Source: Gerris lacustris (Eukaryota; Arthropoda; Insecta; Hemiptera; Gerridae). From it: a DNA stretch of 64,000 nucleotides. Of this stretch, positions 9,830 to 23,589 are shown in pieces. Within the stretch, counting starts at the first letter, position 1. Every line of letters begins with the position of its first letter. The notes under the pieces were generated by a model. It had not been told where the DNA came from and ran no database searches. It saw nothing but the letters and a program-made list of their open reading frames with translations. Both the position numbers and the translations under genes were made by a program. The stretch spans positions 75,011,144 to 75,075,143 of the forward strand of contig OX578276.1 of the NCBI GenBank assembly GCA_951217055.1. The letters are read 5' to 3'.

Positions 9830-12800
9830 GTTAGTTTATCTATAGGAACAGATCCTACCCATCAGATTATTACAATTTAAAAAATGAAAATTAGTAACTT
9901 GCGGTAGGCCAAATAGATTGAATTTTACACAATTTGAATACAAAAATGTATTCCAGAAGCTTCCGAATAATTTCACGAGAAGTGTTTTGTCGGCTTTGTA
10001 GACGCATGATTACGTTAGATGGAGACCTTAAGTTCAAGGTATAATTTCACATCAAGCGGGGCTTTCCATTGACTCCATTCATCTGAGATCATGCACGAAT
10101 CAACATTCAACCTATACAATGAACGCGCATAATCAATAACTCACGCCAAATTTGGCATACATTAAAGAGAGCGTGGGAGGCTGCTGAGAGGATTTAACTG
10201 ATGTTATGCTATGAAACAAGATTAAAATTCATTCCCTATTTTTCTTTTATCATTTTTATGCTGACAGAGTTCAAACATTAGCATTTGAGGTCCAACGAAA
10301 GGATCAAAGAAGAATGAATATATGTAAATAAATATCAAGTAAAAAAGAAAAAAAAAAGTTGTAATTCCTTAGAATAAAACAAAACTACAATAAGCAATAA
10401 TAATAAAGATCTTTGCAAAATCTATTGACATCATAATAATACAGTTTACATCCAGAAGGACTTAAATTTTAACCCACTTATAGTGAGAATAATAAACTTT
10501 TCTGGGTAAAAAAGTTATGCATTTATGTATAACGTGTAAATATGTTTGAGGCAGCATTGTTCCAGTAACGTTAGAATATATAGACGACGCTTGTCCACCT
10601 AAACCCAAAGTTAGTAATGTTCACGCACATTTAAATAATCTAATCATGAATATTACACTGTTATTACAAGTTATAAAAAAGTTAGATCGCTTCTAAAGCA
10701 ACGCTTGTATTATCACAGGCCATTTAGCAACTTTTAAAGCATCAAATATTGTAAAAATGCTGGATAAAAATTCTGCGGTTTGAGACTAACAAGATTTGGT
10801 AATTTATATTAAAGAAATTTTTAGGATTTATCCACCAAAAAAGACAACATTTTGATTATATCTTTTTATATCTTTTATAATTACTCTTATCATAAGATGT
10901 ATGTAAATACATTTATTTATCTTGAGACAAAAAAATAAATATAAAACATCATTTTAAATAAGTACCTTTGATTAAAATTTAATAATATCGATGTTTAAAA
11001 AAGAAGAAACCTCGATGCCATTAAATCCTATTAAATCTTAAAAGAGAAATATTTTATCTGTCTACAAGTGTACAAGCCAATTATAATCAAATACAATTAA
11101 AACAAAAAAAGTTAGAAAAAAAAATCAATCAAACAATTAAACCACAAGATAAAGGGATAATGGAAAGGCAATGAAGTGTAGCTTGGGCAGAGGTCAACAG
11201 CTTCCTAACATTTTAGTTTGCCATATGCGATAACCCCTCCAGCATAAGTAAGGGATTCTATGGTTAAAATTAGACATTAGCTAAGCTAGAGTTCTGGAGG
11301 CTCCGTAATCAGAGGTCATGTTCGTAAATAACATCGTAGCTCTGGCAGATGGACCTCACGTGCTGGAGCTCGTCGAGAACTTTTATTTACTCCCCCGCAA
11401 CCAATTTATAAATCGGCAATTCCCAACAGGATATGCATTCAAGGAGTATATAAACTTCACTTATCACAAAACCCGGAATAACTCCGATAGGATAAAAATG
11501 AACTCATCTTCCAAATTCGAGAAACGTTTCACAAGTGCGATAATAAACTAAATTTTCCGGAGCTTAAATTTTGTTTATGCATTTTATAGGGAAACCGTAT
11601 TGCAAATCCGAATTCCGAAATGATTTTAATCATTTATAATTATGTATTTTTTTAAAAATATATAACAAAATAAAACATACTAATTTAACATTATTATTAA
11701 TTAGAATAATAATTAATTATTATAGATAGATAATCGTTTATTTATTACAAGCAAAAACAAAAGAACCATTTTTTTTCATAACAAACGTGAGCCTTGGTCA
11801 TGGACCGTCAGGCGAAAATTATTATTAATGGTTAATCATAAATTTAATCCTTTTTTTGTATTTTTAATGCTCTTCCTTCAACGAATTTAATCATAATTAA
11901 TATTTCATCATTATTTTTAATTATAATAGCAAATTAAAAATAAGGTAGGCGGTAAGCAAACTTTACTTCACTGTCATCAGGAAAAGTACCTAAAAATATA
12001 ATAAGCACCTAAACATCATAATCGCAAGTGATAAATAATAGTCTGAAAGAAATAAGATCCCAAGCGATATAAGCGAGTTGTATAAACTTAAAACCATTAT
12101 TAACGCCACTTGAGTTCAATTCTTAAAGATAAATTAATTTAAAATATTAAATTTTATAGGTACTTCTCAACTCACGATGTTATTTCAATTTTCTTTTTAG
12201 TAAAGCTATATATTTATTATATTACCAATAGTTTATCTATATTGTTTAATTTTAAAATTCATGTGAAATATGAGGACAGTAATTTCAGTTGAGCAAACAA
12301 TTTGGAACAAACTAGTTTAGTATGAGATCAGATAAAAAAAAAAAATTAACTAGGCACTGAGAGACAATGCTATGACGAGGATAAGGTTTTAGGACACTCC
12401 CACCATCAATAGTCATGAACTAACTAGAGAATTACGTCATATCTTAGAATTCTTTCGTCTATTTCACATTAATACATTATTTATTCATATAATATATTAG
12501 AAAGTGAAGTTCGTTGTGAGTTGTAAAAGTTAAACAGAGAGAACCATGTCCCTTAATGTAGATAAGTATATGGCAAACGAAATTCAGAGTGGAAAAGATG
12601 GTAGATAAAGGCAGTATACATGTACCCTCATTACCTAGATCGCAATCCCTCTTATACTAAATAAGGTATAAAACATATTAATATGCAAGGTGGATATATG
12701 GCCGTAGATTGTTGATAATTTCACATCTAATATGGTATATCATAGTTACGATTCATTATAAACAAAATAGTCTCATTCAAAACATCGTATAAATAGCTCG

Positions 12801-13310
12801 AGGCCGGCTACATCTAAAGAGGGAAAAATGAATGAAAAAATATTCTAATGTTATCCAATTTTAGCGGTATCTAATTTTTTTTTGGATCCGAACTCCAGCG
12901 CCCCTAGTGCCAAAAAAGGGGTTTTTAATAGAGTGCCTGGTTATTACGAGTACTACCTATCTTACGTAAGGACTAAGCAAAATAGAATCTTGTTGAAGAC
13001 ATTTGGAGATGGTACTTTACTCAAAACTTTTTTCGATCCGAACTCCCGCAAATGGAGTCATATATTATATACCTCCAAGGTTTTTTAGGGTTTCTTTCAA
13101 TTATTTTTAGATGAGGGGGACCCATATAATTTTTTTTTATCAACATTTTTGCCGATGATTTTTTAAAAAAAAATTCATTGCAATTTAATTATTACTGGCC
13201 TTCTTCAAATGAACACCCCGAATTCGGGTTTTAACTAATTCAGACTTTTTATTATGTTATTCTTTGCTCATCTTGGAGGATTATTATAATAAAAGTTTAT
13301 ATTTTGATTA
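9830..13310. other. AT-rich spacer, nothing recognised
   Basis: About 3.5 kb of low-GC DNA without supported coding, RNA or clear repeat structure. A 77-codon plus frame at 11318-11551 has somewhat higher GC but no recognisable motif or splice context. Confidence 0.5.
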
Positions 13311-13316
13311 ATACTT

Positions 13317-13400
13317 ACTTACTTACTTTATGCAGCGCTACAGCCCGAGATGGGCTTTAGCTTCCCTTACAACATATCTCCATTCATCTCTCCATTCATT
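13317..13400 (+). repeat. Fragment of a dispersed element with (ACTT)n lead
   Basis: A short (ACTT)n run leads into GCAGCGCTACAGCCCGAGAT-type sequence, a 'cgctacagcccg...gggcttt' block that I associate with common insect repeats (recollection, not checked). It is much GC-richer than its surroundings. Confidence 0.35.
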
Positions 13401-16400
13401 TTGATTAATAAGGTAATTTAATTTACAAGTTGATGTAAGTCCCTACATCCCCTCCTAAGCCATACAAAGGGAATCAGCTACGAGTAGAGGTGGGAGCCCT
13501 CTCTAGCTTTTAAATAAATTGATTAAATAAATTGTTCTGTCAAGTAATCAACAAGTAAAAATTTAAAAATTATAAATGCATTTTTTTTTCAATTATGTTG
13601 CAAAAAACAAATTCTTTAAGACTTTTGTTGAAGTAAATAGATACATAATTATGAATATAATAAACTAAACATAATCGTTTAGTTTTAAAATAGTTGTTAT
13701 CATACACTGTAGTTCTTGCATCATAAATTACATAGTGTCCATTTTAAGTTGGGAAACAAATCAATAATAATTATTGAAAATATTCAATAATTATTATTCA
13801 AATCATTATAACTATCATTAGAGTGTAATTTAATATAATAACTTACATTATATTATATTATGAATACATTTTTATTAGCTACACTCTGATATGCATATGC
13901 ATATGTTATTAATGCCATAAATTTATTATAATTGCATTATTTACGACACCAGGCAAGACAACATTCTAATTTATAAATTATGCATTAGGTTTGACAAGTA
14001 TTTCCAAAACATGTTATGTCCAGATCCCCCAGTTGAGAACTTTAATCACAAACTGACCTTTCAGCTATAAGAGCCAAGGCAGATATTTTACAATTTAAAC
14101 ACCCGATAAATATTTTACCATAAACAAATTGGATGATTAAAGGTAATAGAATATAACATATATTACTTCATAAATAATTGTATCAACTCAGTAAAGAAGT
14201 GACAACAGACATCACAGTCTAGTGACCTCTGGTGTCATGACCTTTTATGTCGGGTCAACTAGTAAGGAACCTTGGCCCAACCTTACTCTACAACGACCTT
14301 TGCAAACCATTAAATTTTAAATAAATACAAAAACCTTCATATATAATATCGCGTGAGAATAAAATAAATAATTTAAATTACTACGAGTTACTTCAATCAC
14401 TACTGAGAAACGACATGAAAATATAAGTCGTGCAAATAAGAGCATAGTTTGACACATTAAGATAAACGTCCTATTTTATGTACAGCTAAATACCTAATCT
14501 TGAATTCGTCTTTTATGTTAAATGTTTCAATTTATTTAAAGTTTTTAGCAACAATTATGTTGTGTTAGTAGCGAATCCTGCAAGTGGATATAAATAAGAA
14601 CTTAATTGAAATAATAATCGCCACAAAACAGTGTCGAGTATGAAAGGTGGAATCAAATATTCCTTATTGATAATTGATTCGCAATAAAGTTTACGCTTTG
14701 TGTTTTATTAGTTGTAAATTCCAAAAATTGTATTAGTGAGAACGACCATCTCAGTAACCATATTATCAACTTTAAATCATAAACATGAATCACAATGATA
14801 CATCTGTCTCGGAAATTCCGACAATATCCTAAAGATCAGACAAATGTTCTTCGGGGAATAGATCTTAAAAAATGAAAGTAAAGTTTTATTTTGAAATTCC
14901 TGATTGTGTGACTCTATATCCAGTTAACATGCAACACAGTAATTTAAATCTGTTATGTTCTACTAAAAATCAAAGTAAATATCTAGATAAAAAAATTGAT
15001 ATTCTTCTCTAAACTTTATCTATAAATAACTTTTTTTAAAAATTCAATTTAGATAAGGGGGCTTTATTTGTATAATGACATCATTAATCATATAGGAGAT
15101 AATGCGACTCAATATTTGCAAATTATAGTTGGGGTTTTGAATCATTGGGATCGTTTTGTTAGAATTGAATAATAATTATCTTTATAAGTCAATATGACTC
15201 TATACGATCGATTTTTTACTTATAATTTTAAAACAAGAATACTTAAATTGGTTAATTTATTATATAAAAAAAAATTGTAAGGCTGGTTTTGACCACTTTT
15301 TTCAGGACAGAAGAGTGAACTGCTGAAAGATCATTGAACTGATAATGTATAGCTACCTAATATATTGTTGCTTTTAAAATAAACTAATGCAATTTTTCTA
15401 TATGCACAACGTGTGGGTTAAGAAATCTAGGTAGAAAAACTAACTAAAATAAATGGGAAAAAAAAGGGGAGTCGATGGACAAGATCAGGGAGCCTATGAA
15501 GTAGGTATGTAGGATTGTGAGACTGTGTTGCCATGTTGGTTTATTTTTTTCCGTCAGCGCATGTCCGGAAATATTATGTTTATATTTAGAAAGGCTAGGC
15601 CCTGTGTGGGCGCACATAAAGTCTATAATTCTCCACCATTCAAGAGGCGCGTTCGGACAATGAACTTCTTACACGTCAAGAGATTTCAAGAGCTCGCAAC
15701 AATATTATTTGAAGATTTCACCGTATCATTGTGATTGTCTTAATACTAAAAGAAATAAAACAAATAATTTGTTTTAAGCTGATTAAGCTGGGTGTCGAGT
15801 GATTCCTTAAGAACTCGACTGGTGGGAGGTGTGTGGGCTGCAGGAGACGTTTCAGCTGCAGCCAAGTTTTGCCTCGACAGTGTAGACGTGTAGGTTTTGA
15901 ACTCTGACATATGTTACTGTGGGACGATCAGTATCCGAATGGGGAAAGCGACAAGTCGTCCAGACCTTATCCAGAACTTCTCAAAGCCAAACCCTGATCT
16001 AAGTTAACTCACGACATAAGAACCCCTTTACAAACGCAAAATGAATATATATATATGAATAAAGAAGAACACCTTGGTAAGAAAAGTAAATCAAAGCAAA
16101 ATGAATTATAACTGTTATAACACATAAACGTTTTAAATAAGCGAATTTCTGTCTCAAAGATTGTTCACCGATGATAAAAAATCCATGTTTGTTTAACCAT
16201 ACAATAAGATTTAATTTATCAAAAAGAAACATTTGAATGAGAGGAACTTTGACTTTTGCTTTTTTTTTAAAAAAAGAAAAAGACTATAATCAATTTAAAG
16301 GACAATTTGAATGTGAAAATTAGTTTAAGTTGACAATGTCGTCTTAAAAACGGCTATGATAATTTTCTTCTCCCAGTCGAATTAACAAAAATGCAAAATA

Positions 16401-16679
16401 ATTGTTCAGATAAATAAATTATGAACGGTCAAGAGATGTTAAATTATTCTAAAACCGTGGGAAAAAAGGATGGACCATAAAGGAATAGAACTCAGATAGC
16501 ACGGTTTATAAAGTTCGAGCTTTATCTTAGCTAATGAAAAAAAAAAAAAAAACAAGACTAGTGTTAAAGGCAAACTGGACAGCAACGACGGAGGTAAAAA
16601 ATTATTATCAGACATTTGACATTTAATTCTATTTATTTCGCTGACAAGGAACGAGAGAAACATAATAAAAGTCGGTTAA
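13401..16679. other. AT-rich spacer, nothing recognised
   Basis: Holds an AT-only palindrome at about 13758-13798 and a 69-codon frame at 15525-15734 with no recognisable motif. Confidence 0.5.
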
Positions 16680-16930
16680 ATTTATAACTCCACACAAATA
16701 AGGTACGGTGTGGTATAAGCGGGACAAAGAGAAAGAAGTCCTGAGAGAGGTCACACGGGATACAGAGGAGGGGGAAACATGACGTCAGGTCAGCTACCGA
16801 CCAATCAGGAGTCGGCTTGTTGATGTCATCGGACTATTATGTAAAAAGTTCTATGTTTCGGCATGACATCAGAGCGTGTCCTCTCCTTGGCTCCTGCCAC
16901 CCCACCTTTCACCTTCCTAAACTCCAATTA
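16680..16930. promoter_or_regulatory. GC island with CRE and CCAAT-like motifs, possible promoter
   Basis: This 250-bp block is far GC-richer than its flanks. It contains TGACGTCAG (16780 region), CCAATCAGGAGTCGG (16801 region, CCAAT box), several GACATCA/TGATGTCA relatives, and C-rich CACCCCACC sequence. Such clustering suggests a regulatory element or a first exon of a gene outside view. No transcript start or frame can be tied to it, so it stays a weak inference. Confidence 0.25.
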
Positions 16931-19277
16931 GTTTCTCTTGTTTATCGATAACTCTTTTTCTACTTTATTGCTTGTTATAAGGACTTAATTGACAATGTGA
17001 CGTCAATATATAGTGATAAGTTAAATGATATTTTTTATAGTCGAATAGTTTATATAGATAGGTAAAGACGTGGCTTTAATTTATTATTTGCCTGACAGGA
17101 CTATGACTGAGAAGCAATGGTCGTTACATGAAAGCTAAAATTATAACAAGTACAAATCTATTAGAATCCATATCTAACCCCTTTTGTTATTTTTATTCAA
17201 GATTCAAACTTATATTTATGTACCGATATTATTCACCTCATTCGAAAGCATCTATATTGCGAATAAGATAAATAATGTTTTACAACAACTTTACAGATGA
17301 AATGTCTCAACATATACATGTATAAAATTAACTTTCGAGTTCAAATATACCTTACTGTGTACAAGGATAAATCATTTTCTTGGGTACAAGATTGTTATCT
17401 ACTCCACAGTGCAAACATAATACACCAGTTGTTGTATATTCTTATGCGATATTTGACACATTTACTTAATAACCCCAAAAAGAACACATCTTAATTATTA
17501 TTTTATCTCACGATATACCATCTCTCAAACATAATGATATTTCAACTTAAGTTGCAATCATTGAAGTTATTAAATAATTTTTATTAAGGCCCATTTCTTA
17601 GCGTAGGTTATATTTGAAAATTAGGGCGAACTTTGAATTTATAATAATGTAAATAATTATAATATACTGACTGTTACAGGTAACTGTTTTTATCTATTCT
17701 TGTATTGTTACTAGTACCTCTAAAAATAGATTCCACTTCTTCCTGGGAAATCGGCTGATATATTTTTTTATTATTAGTATCTAAATGGTCTAACCTTTAC
17801 AGTTTTCAAATAAAATACAAAACCTGATCGCATGCTTAATATGGTTTATAAAAGTATAAGAGTTGAATTCCCGGCCAAACCATTCTTTTAAAATAGAGAA
17901 AAACTATTGATCAACATCCAAAATAACAGAGATTTTATTCACTTCTTATATCCAAATCATAAGTTTAATAATCGAAAACAAATGATGTAGTAATGGAATA
18001 AAAAAATAGCCACGCCAAGAAAAAATTAAGCTTGCACTAGACTAGACTATTATTCTTTTATGAGTGGCACTTTGACAACTCACCACGATTGCTTGAGGAA
18101 AAAAATAAATAAGGGCCTGACACCCAGTATAGGCGAAATATAGCCAATTATAATAAAAAAAAGATTTGTTGATCTAAAAATAAATTTGTAAAAATAATTT
18201 GGTACTCTAAAATCATTTGGGAATTTATTTGCTAAATCCGAATGACCTCATATATAGAGTATACAATAAAACTATAGAAGGGATCAACTACTAAAATTAA
18301 TATTAATAATAACAAGTTTCAGATGTTTCATATTTATTGATAAATGAATCAACTACTAAACTGTTTTCTTCCCCCTTACTTATAGATAAATATAAGAGTA
18401 TTATTAATAATTTTGTTGGATGCAGGATATATTAAGGTAGTTCATAGGTTTCCTGGAAAGAGGTTTTACATTTATTTCAATAGATTTAAAAAAAATTAAT
18501 TATTAACATAAATAATTATTATTGGGATTAACCAAAATGTTGTGATATTAATAAATATTCGATTTTTTTTACCATTTAGGTTTACTTGTGAAATAGTTCT
18601 AGACTTGAAAGCTAATATACTATTGTTATAATTATTATAAATAAATAAATTAAAAAATGTATAATTATGACTTGACAACTCTGGATGTGCACTTATTTAC
18701 ATTATTATTCCATATATATATCTTCTTTTATTATTATTTTCATTCCAGCAAAAATGCCTAATCAATTGTAGTATAACTATTACTCAACCGTCAAGAGTTC
18801 GCGAACTTTCCCATTTACTGATTTGGAGTATTACCTATTCATTGGAATTATAATGAAAAGGTAACTAGAATCTTATAAATAAGGTAATTGTTATCATTTA
18901 TCAATTTTGATGGAGGACTTGTTTAATCATCTTGCTGTTTAAATATAATGAATATCGGGCATCTATACTTTAAACTTAAATGTGCTCTTTAAATTAAATT
19001 AAATAATGAGAATATAACAAAAATTAAGGTCGATAATTATTATTATTTAAATAAATATAAAACACATGCCAAAAAAAAATAAATAAAAACAATTTTGTAA
19101 AAATAATGACAGAGTAATATGATTGAGATCAGAAACACATAATCTGTGCGCGTTTCAAAAAGGTAGTAGGAAAGTAGGTCAAATTTAGGTTACAAGATTT
19201 GTCCTCAACAAAAAAGTGCCCCGAACGAACATAATATAAAGTTAAAGACATAAGTAAAAAGTGTAAAAATAAAAAGC
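16931..19277. other. AT-rich spacer, nothing recognised
   Basis: Another CRE-like TGACGTCA occurs at about 16998, otherwise featureless. Confidence 0.5.
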
Positions 19278-19359
19278 GTAGTTTAATAACCAAACAACGT
19301 CTTCACACAGAATGATAAAAATCAGTCTGTGTGAAGAAGTTGTTTGGTTATTGAACTAC
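19278..19359. ncRNA. 34-bp stem hairpin, miRNA-precursor-like
   Basis: Arms 19278-19311 and 19326-19359 are reverse complements with two exceptions: one G-U wobble and one mismatch within 34 positions. The loop is 14 nt. The stem is mixed in sequence, containing CAAACAAC and TTCACACAGA, not simple AT repeat. The 82-nt total, stem length and loop size match an animal pre-miRNA, but also a tiny foldback element. No paralog was seen elsewhere in the window. A known miRNA seed is not recognised. Confidence 0.45.
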
Positions 19360-20207
19360 AACTCTATAATGATGAGTAGGTATCACACATTGGAGAAAAA
19401 TGCAGTCGAGGATAAATATAACATTATTTAATAAGTAAAAAAATGCACAAAGCAATATCTCATCAGTAAAAATAACAATTATTGTAATAACAATTGATAA
19501 CGATGAATGATTAATTAATTATTATTACAAAAATAATTAAGTTCTAAACAAGAAATAATTACTTTTATACATTATATTAAGGGTCAATTTTTTTCCATTA
19601 ATCATTGTTATATAAGTGCTTGAATGTACGTAAATAAAATGTCTATATAGTAGAGAACAAAACCACAGAGAAGAGGACAAAAGAAGACTAAGAAGAGAGT
19701 AACGTTATTAAAGCCATTCATACATCTCAAACGGTCGGAGCCAGTCAGAGATGACGCAATACTACGTTTCTTAAATCAACCACGCATTAAGTAGATACAG
19801 ATTAGAATTCAGCTAGGGGGCGAACCTCATGTCTCGAAATTAATAAAACAGATGACGTTCCAATTACTTAACCAGAATCATAAATGTGGGCTCGATGCAA
19901 CAAGAATAAATAACTTTAAGCGTCCGTGGTAAGCACAATTTAGTAGTAAAAATTCTTCTACTAATAACAACAATAATATGATCAGCTAATGCAATTTATG
20001 CTTGCTACTAACCGCAGATTTTTTCAAAACAGAATTTATCCCTATATAGTAAATATTTGCATATTTTATTATTAAATTTAATTACATACTTAAATTTTAC
20101 TATTAACATATTTTGCTTCTGAGCTTACCTGGAGTAACTAAAGCACAATATTATTTTTGAAGAACGTACTTATTTGTCTCCTAATTAAACATTTTCTTAA
20201 TCAAAAT
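19360..20207. other. AT-rich spacer, nothing recognised
   Basis: No supported feature. Confidence 0.6.
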
Positions 20208-20360
20208 GCATTTCAGACGTCAAGGAACTTTTTTTGGTCTCGTGTCAGTCTGTCTATCGGTTTGTCTATCCGTCAAGATTTAATGAACGCCTAATATTTT
20301 GTACTACTTTCCAGATTTTGATGAAATTTGGATGGTATGTCAAAGTAAGTTTACATATGA
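20208..20360 (-). repeat. Dispersed repeat family A, partial copy
   Basis: AGACGTCAAGGAAC, GGTCTCGTGTCAGTCTGTC and a TGTCTATCCGTC block match the reverse orientation of the 7.4, 23.6 and 55.2 kb copies. Confidence 0.5.
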
Positions 20361-20720
20361 TGAACCCATATTAATTTCAATTTTCGCTTTAGCGTGGTTA
20401 CACACAAACTTTTCAAATAAATGTTCTTAAGTACTTTCACCGTTGGCTAATTAAAATTAAATGACAAAACATTAAATAAATTAATAATCCGGGAGCTGTT
20501 TTACATGAGCGTAACATACTATCACCAAGCTTGGATTTTTGTATTTGTTAATTTTATAATATCCAGCAAGAGTAGGTGGTCGATAAAGTTCAAGTTATAT
20601 ATCAATTAAACCGGATAAACTGTTCCCTTTTCTTGACCAACAAACGCCAAGGTAATTTATATTTGATTTGTTATTTATAACATTACAATTACAGAAAACA
20701 AACTCCGACAAAAAAAAAAA
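20361..20720. other. AT-rich spacer
   Basis: No supported feature. Confidence 0.5.
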
Positions 20721-20870
20721 ACTGAGACGGGCGGGGCGGGGTTCGTGTCCTCCAGTTCGATTAAAATCAATTTAATCCAGTAGATTATGAGCAAGCAAAG
20801 TCCCGACGAACTTTAGCGACCTCTGCTACTATTATAAATAGTGAAAGTAGAGTAGAGTTTAGTAGTGAAC
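20721..20870 (+). promoter_or_regulatory. GC boxes plus TATA box, possible promoter
   Basis: GGGCGGGGCGGGG (about 20729-20742) is followed ~90 bp downstream by a canonical TATAAATA (20833-20840). Spacing and orientation would suit a plus-strand start near 20865. No gene is visible downstream within several kb, so this may be chance or the promoter of an unseen RNA. Confidence 0.2.
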
Positions 20871-23589
20871 TACTGTAAGTTGACTTAACAATTAAACAAA
20901 TTTCTTGCTAGATGTTGGTAAGTCACGTCTTGCAATACGACAACTCCAGGTCCTAAATAATAAATAAACAAAATGCTAATAATGAACAATTGTAACATAC
21001 TGACCTCAAATTCATATTAAGTGTCTTTTTTTTAAAAGCAATTAATTTTTGTTTCGATACCGATAATAAAAGTCTTTAGTTTTATCTACAACAGTTAAAC
21101 CATACTAAGGAGACCAAATCTTCTATTTTTATTGGTCATATGAAAAAAGGGATTAGAGTCATTTACGTCGTCAGAAAGCTTTAACAAGCTAAACAAGATA
21201 AGAAAACGGAGAGAAAAAAATAACAACGGATTCTGGAAAATTACAGATTAACGTAGAAAGAGGGCAAGAAATTAATTCGGTTGAAAAATTGTTTGACAGT
21301 TCGTGATTCGTAAAACGAGATATTTCCTGGAGGAGTCAATTTGTATCAAGGAAGACGTCATGAGGAGATGACACCCCCACCAGATGGAAGTACTATTAAC
21401 CAGGGCAGACAGGGAGGCGCCCCGGTCTCCATTTAGACTAGCCCTACTATGCTTCTCACTGAATCCAATTCCTACGGACATACTTTATTCCAGCTGTTCT
21501 TTTGTCATTATTTGGTCACATATTAGAAAATATTTTGCTACGGTATTTTATCTAGTGCAAACATATCATTCAACAATTCTAAAGAAAAAATGGGTCACTC
21601 AATACATTTAAAAATAGAACTGTGCTGAAGGTCTACGATTAAATGTGGATAGAAAGTTAGAACATAAACGATATCCATCAAATAATGCATATTAACAAGT
21701 ATATGCATAATTAACATAATATTAACAGCATATTAGCAAGTAGATGCATAATATGTTTTACCGGAAATTGAAAAAATAGATCCGAATAGATTTTACTATA
21801 TTTAAGTTTGATAATGAATAATTTAAAAAATATTCCATTCCCAAAAATTAGTAAAATGCAGTTTAAAATGTAGACACCACTGACAAATGATAACAACATT
21901 GAATTAAAGAGGCTAAGGCCAAACTAAAGAAACAAAAAGTGAATAAAAACTTGAAATGTACTCCCTACACTCTTTCTGACAGTTCTAAAGGTTGACTACT
22001 AAAAAAAATTAAAGCAAATATATAAATAACTGGATGCAATAAAGATGCTTAGACATCTAACATGTAGATTAAGACAGGAATATAGAAATCTAGTTTGAAT
22101 GTTTTAGTTTTACACATATTAAATTTTAATTTAATTTAACACATCTCACATTTAATTTAATAAGGAGAATGGAGCTGTTTAGTGAATCCACGGCCCTCAA
22201 CTAATACCAATCCTCTAAGGTTGAAAATTCTTAATCTTTTTCAAAACGCAAAATAAAATCCAATTTAAATTCCAACCTACCCTTCAAAATATAAAATCAT
22301 AATGTGAACCAGCCTAAAATTCAGTACGTACAAGTATATACAAGTACATAAGTTCAAGTGTTTTACAAGTAGTAAAACACATTACTACACTAAAATCAAC
22401 TTAGCTGGGCAACCTCCAGGTTATTTGTCAGAAAAGAAGTATACCCTAGGTACATAAGAAATTCAACCTAAAGAAACCATTGCCATTCATCTATATCCCC
22501 TTGAGTGAAAGAGGATTAAATTTATATTTAGAACATTAGGTTGACTCAAACTTGGAAGTGTTTTTATTCCTACTCATCTAAAGGATATAAATAAATATAT
22601 ATTATTATTATTATTACTGCACTTGTAGTAGTAACTAAACCACTTTTTGCCGCTCTAAACAAACCAAAGGTATTTTCAAGTAATTTAAACTATAATATTA
22701 ATAAATAATTACCTGAAATTGTGGTCTTCTTCAAAAAAATGCTTAATATTTCACAGTTACAGGGAAAGAAGAGACTAAATTAGCTTCAAAAATATTACAC
22801 ATAGGGTAAAAAGGAGAATAGACAGTTTAAAAAAACAAACTTGTAAACTATAAAATAGATCAACAACAAACTAATAAATGTGTGGATAACTATTCCCAAG
22901 TAATAAATATTAATGAACCGCCTCGACAAGGACAAGTTGTACTACGATCCTCTTAAGAAGCACAATAAAATATATAGCATTTTATTACGTGAGTAACTAG
23001 TAACATTGAGTAATAAAGGGTAGAAGTTGCTGGAAAATTCTATGAGGCATATTATATAATTTATTAATCGGAATTACTTAGAGTCCTCAAATGGAAATTG
23101 GAATTATAGTGTTTTACATATTATTTCCGGCATCGGTCGTAGATGCGACATTACTCAGGACCTGGATTAAAAAAGAAGAAAAAAAAAAAAAAAAATACGT
23201 CATTCCTAACGATACATCAAAGAATCTATTAATAACATATTTTCTCACAGAGCAAAACACGCTAATTATTAAATTAAGAAACAATTCACACGATTCAGTC
23301 TGCGAATCCACAGATACGTCATCTCCATTTCCTTTAGTTATTACAAACTGTAATTCAAAATACAGCGTAGTTTGTTTATAAAAATATAGTAATATCACAA
23401 TGATATATTATCCCCTCCTTTGAAAGATTCTTAACTCCGTGTCAACTTAATTGAAATTGAGAACTAGAGATGCTAATATGCGTAATAATTTAGATATATT
23501 TGGATAAAAGATCTTCTGAGTGTCAGCTTCTGTAACCGCCATCAATACAACAATCTATAGGTTTTTTTATTTGTTTTTTTCGGGGACTT
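20871..23589. other. AT-rich spacer, nothing recognised
   Basis: A GC-richer patch at 21370-21480 gives open frames on both strands (minus: MSVGIGFSEKHSRASLNG...), without flanking splice consensus that I can defend. The rest is featureless; an (ATT)n run lies near 22600. Confidence 0.45.

Noticed and set aside
13758..13798. AT-only palindrome as a regulatory hairpin
   Set aside because: Consists of AAT/ATT units; expected by chance in such AT-rich DNA.
21272..21481. GC-richer minus frame (MSVGIGFSEKH...) as an exon
   Set aside because: No good donor at its end and an equally long frame on the other strand; evidence too weak to call.
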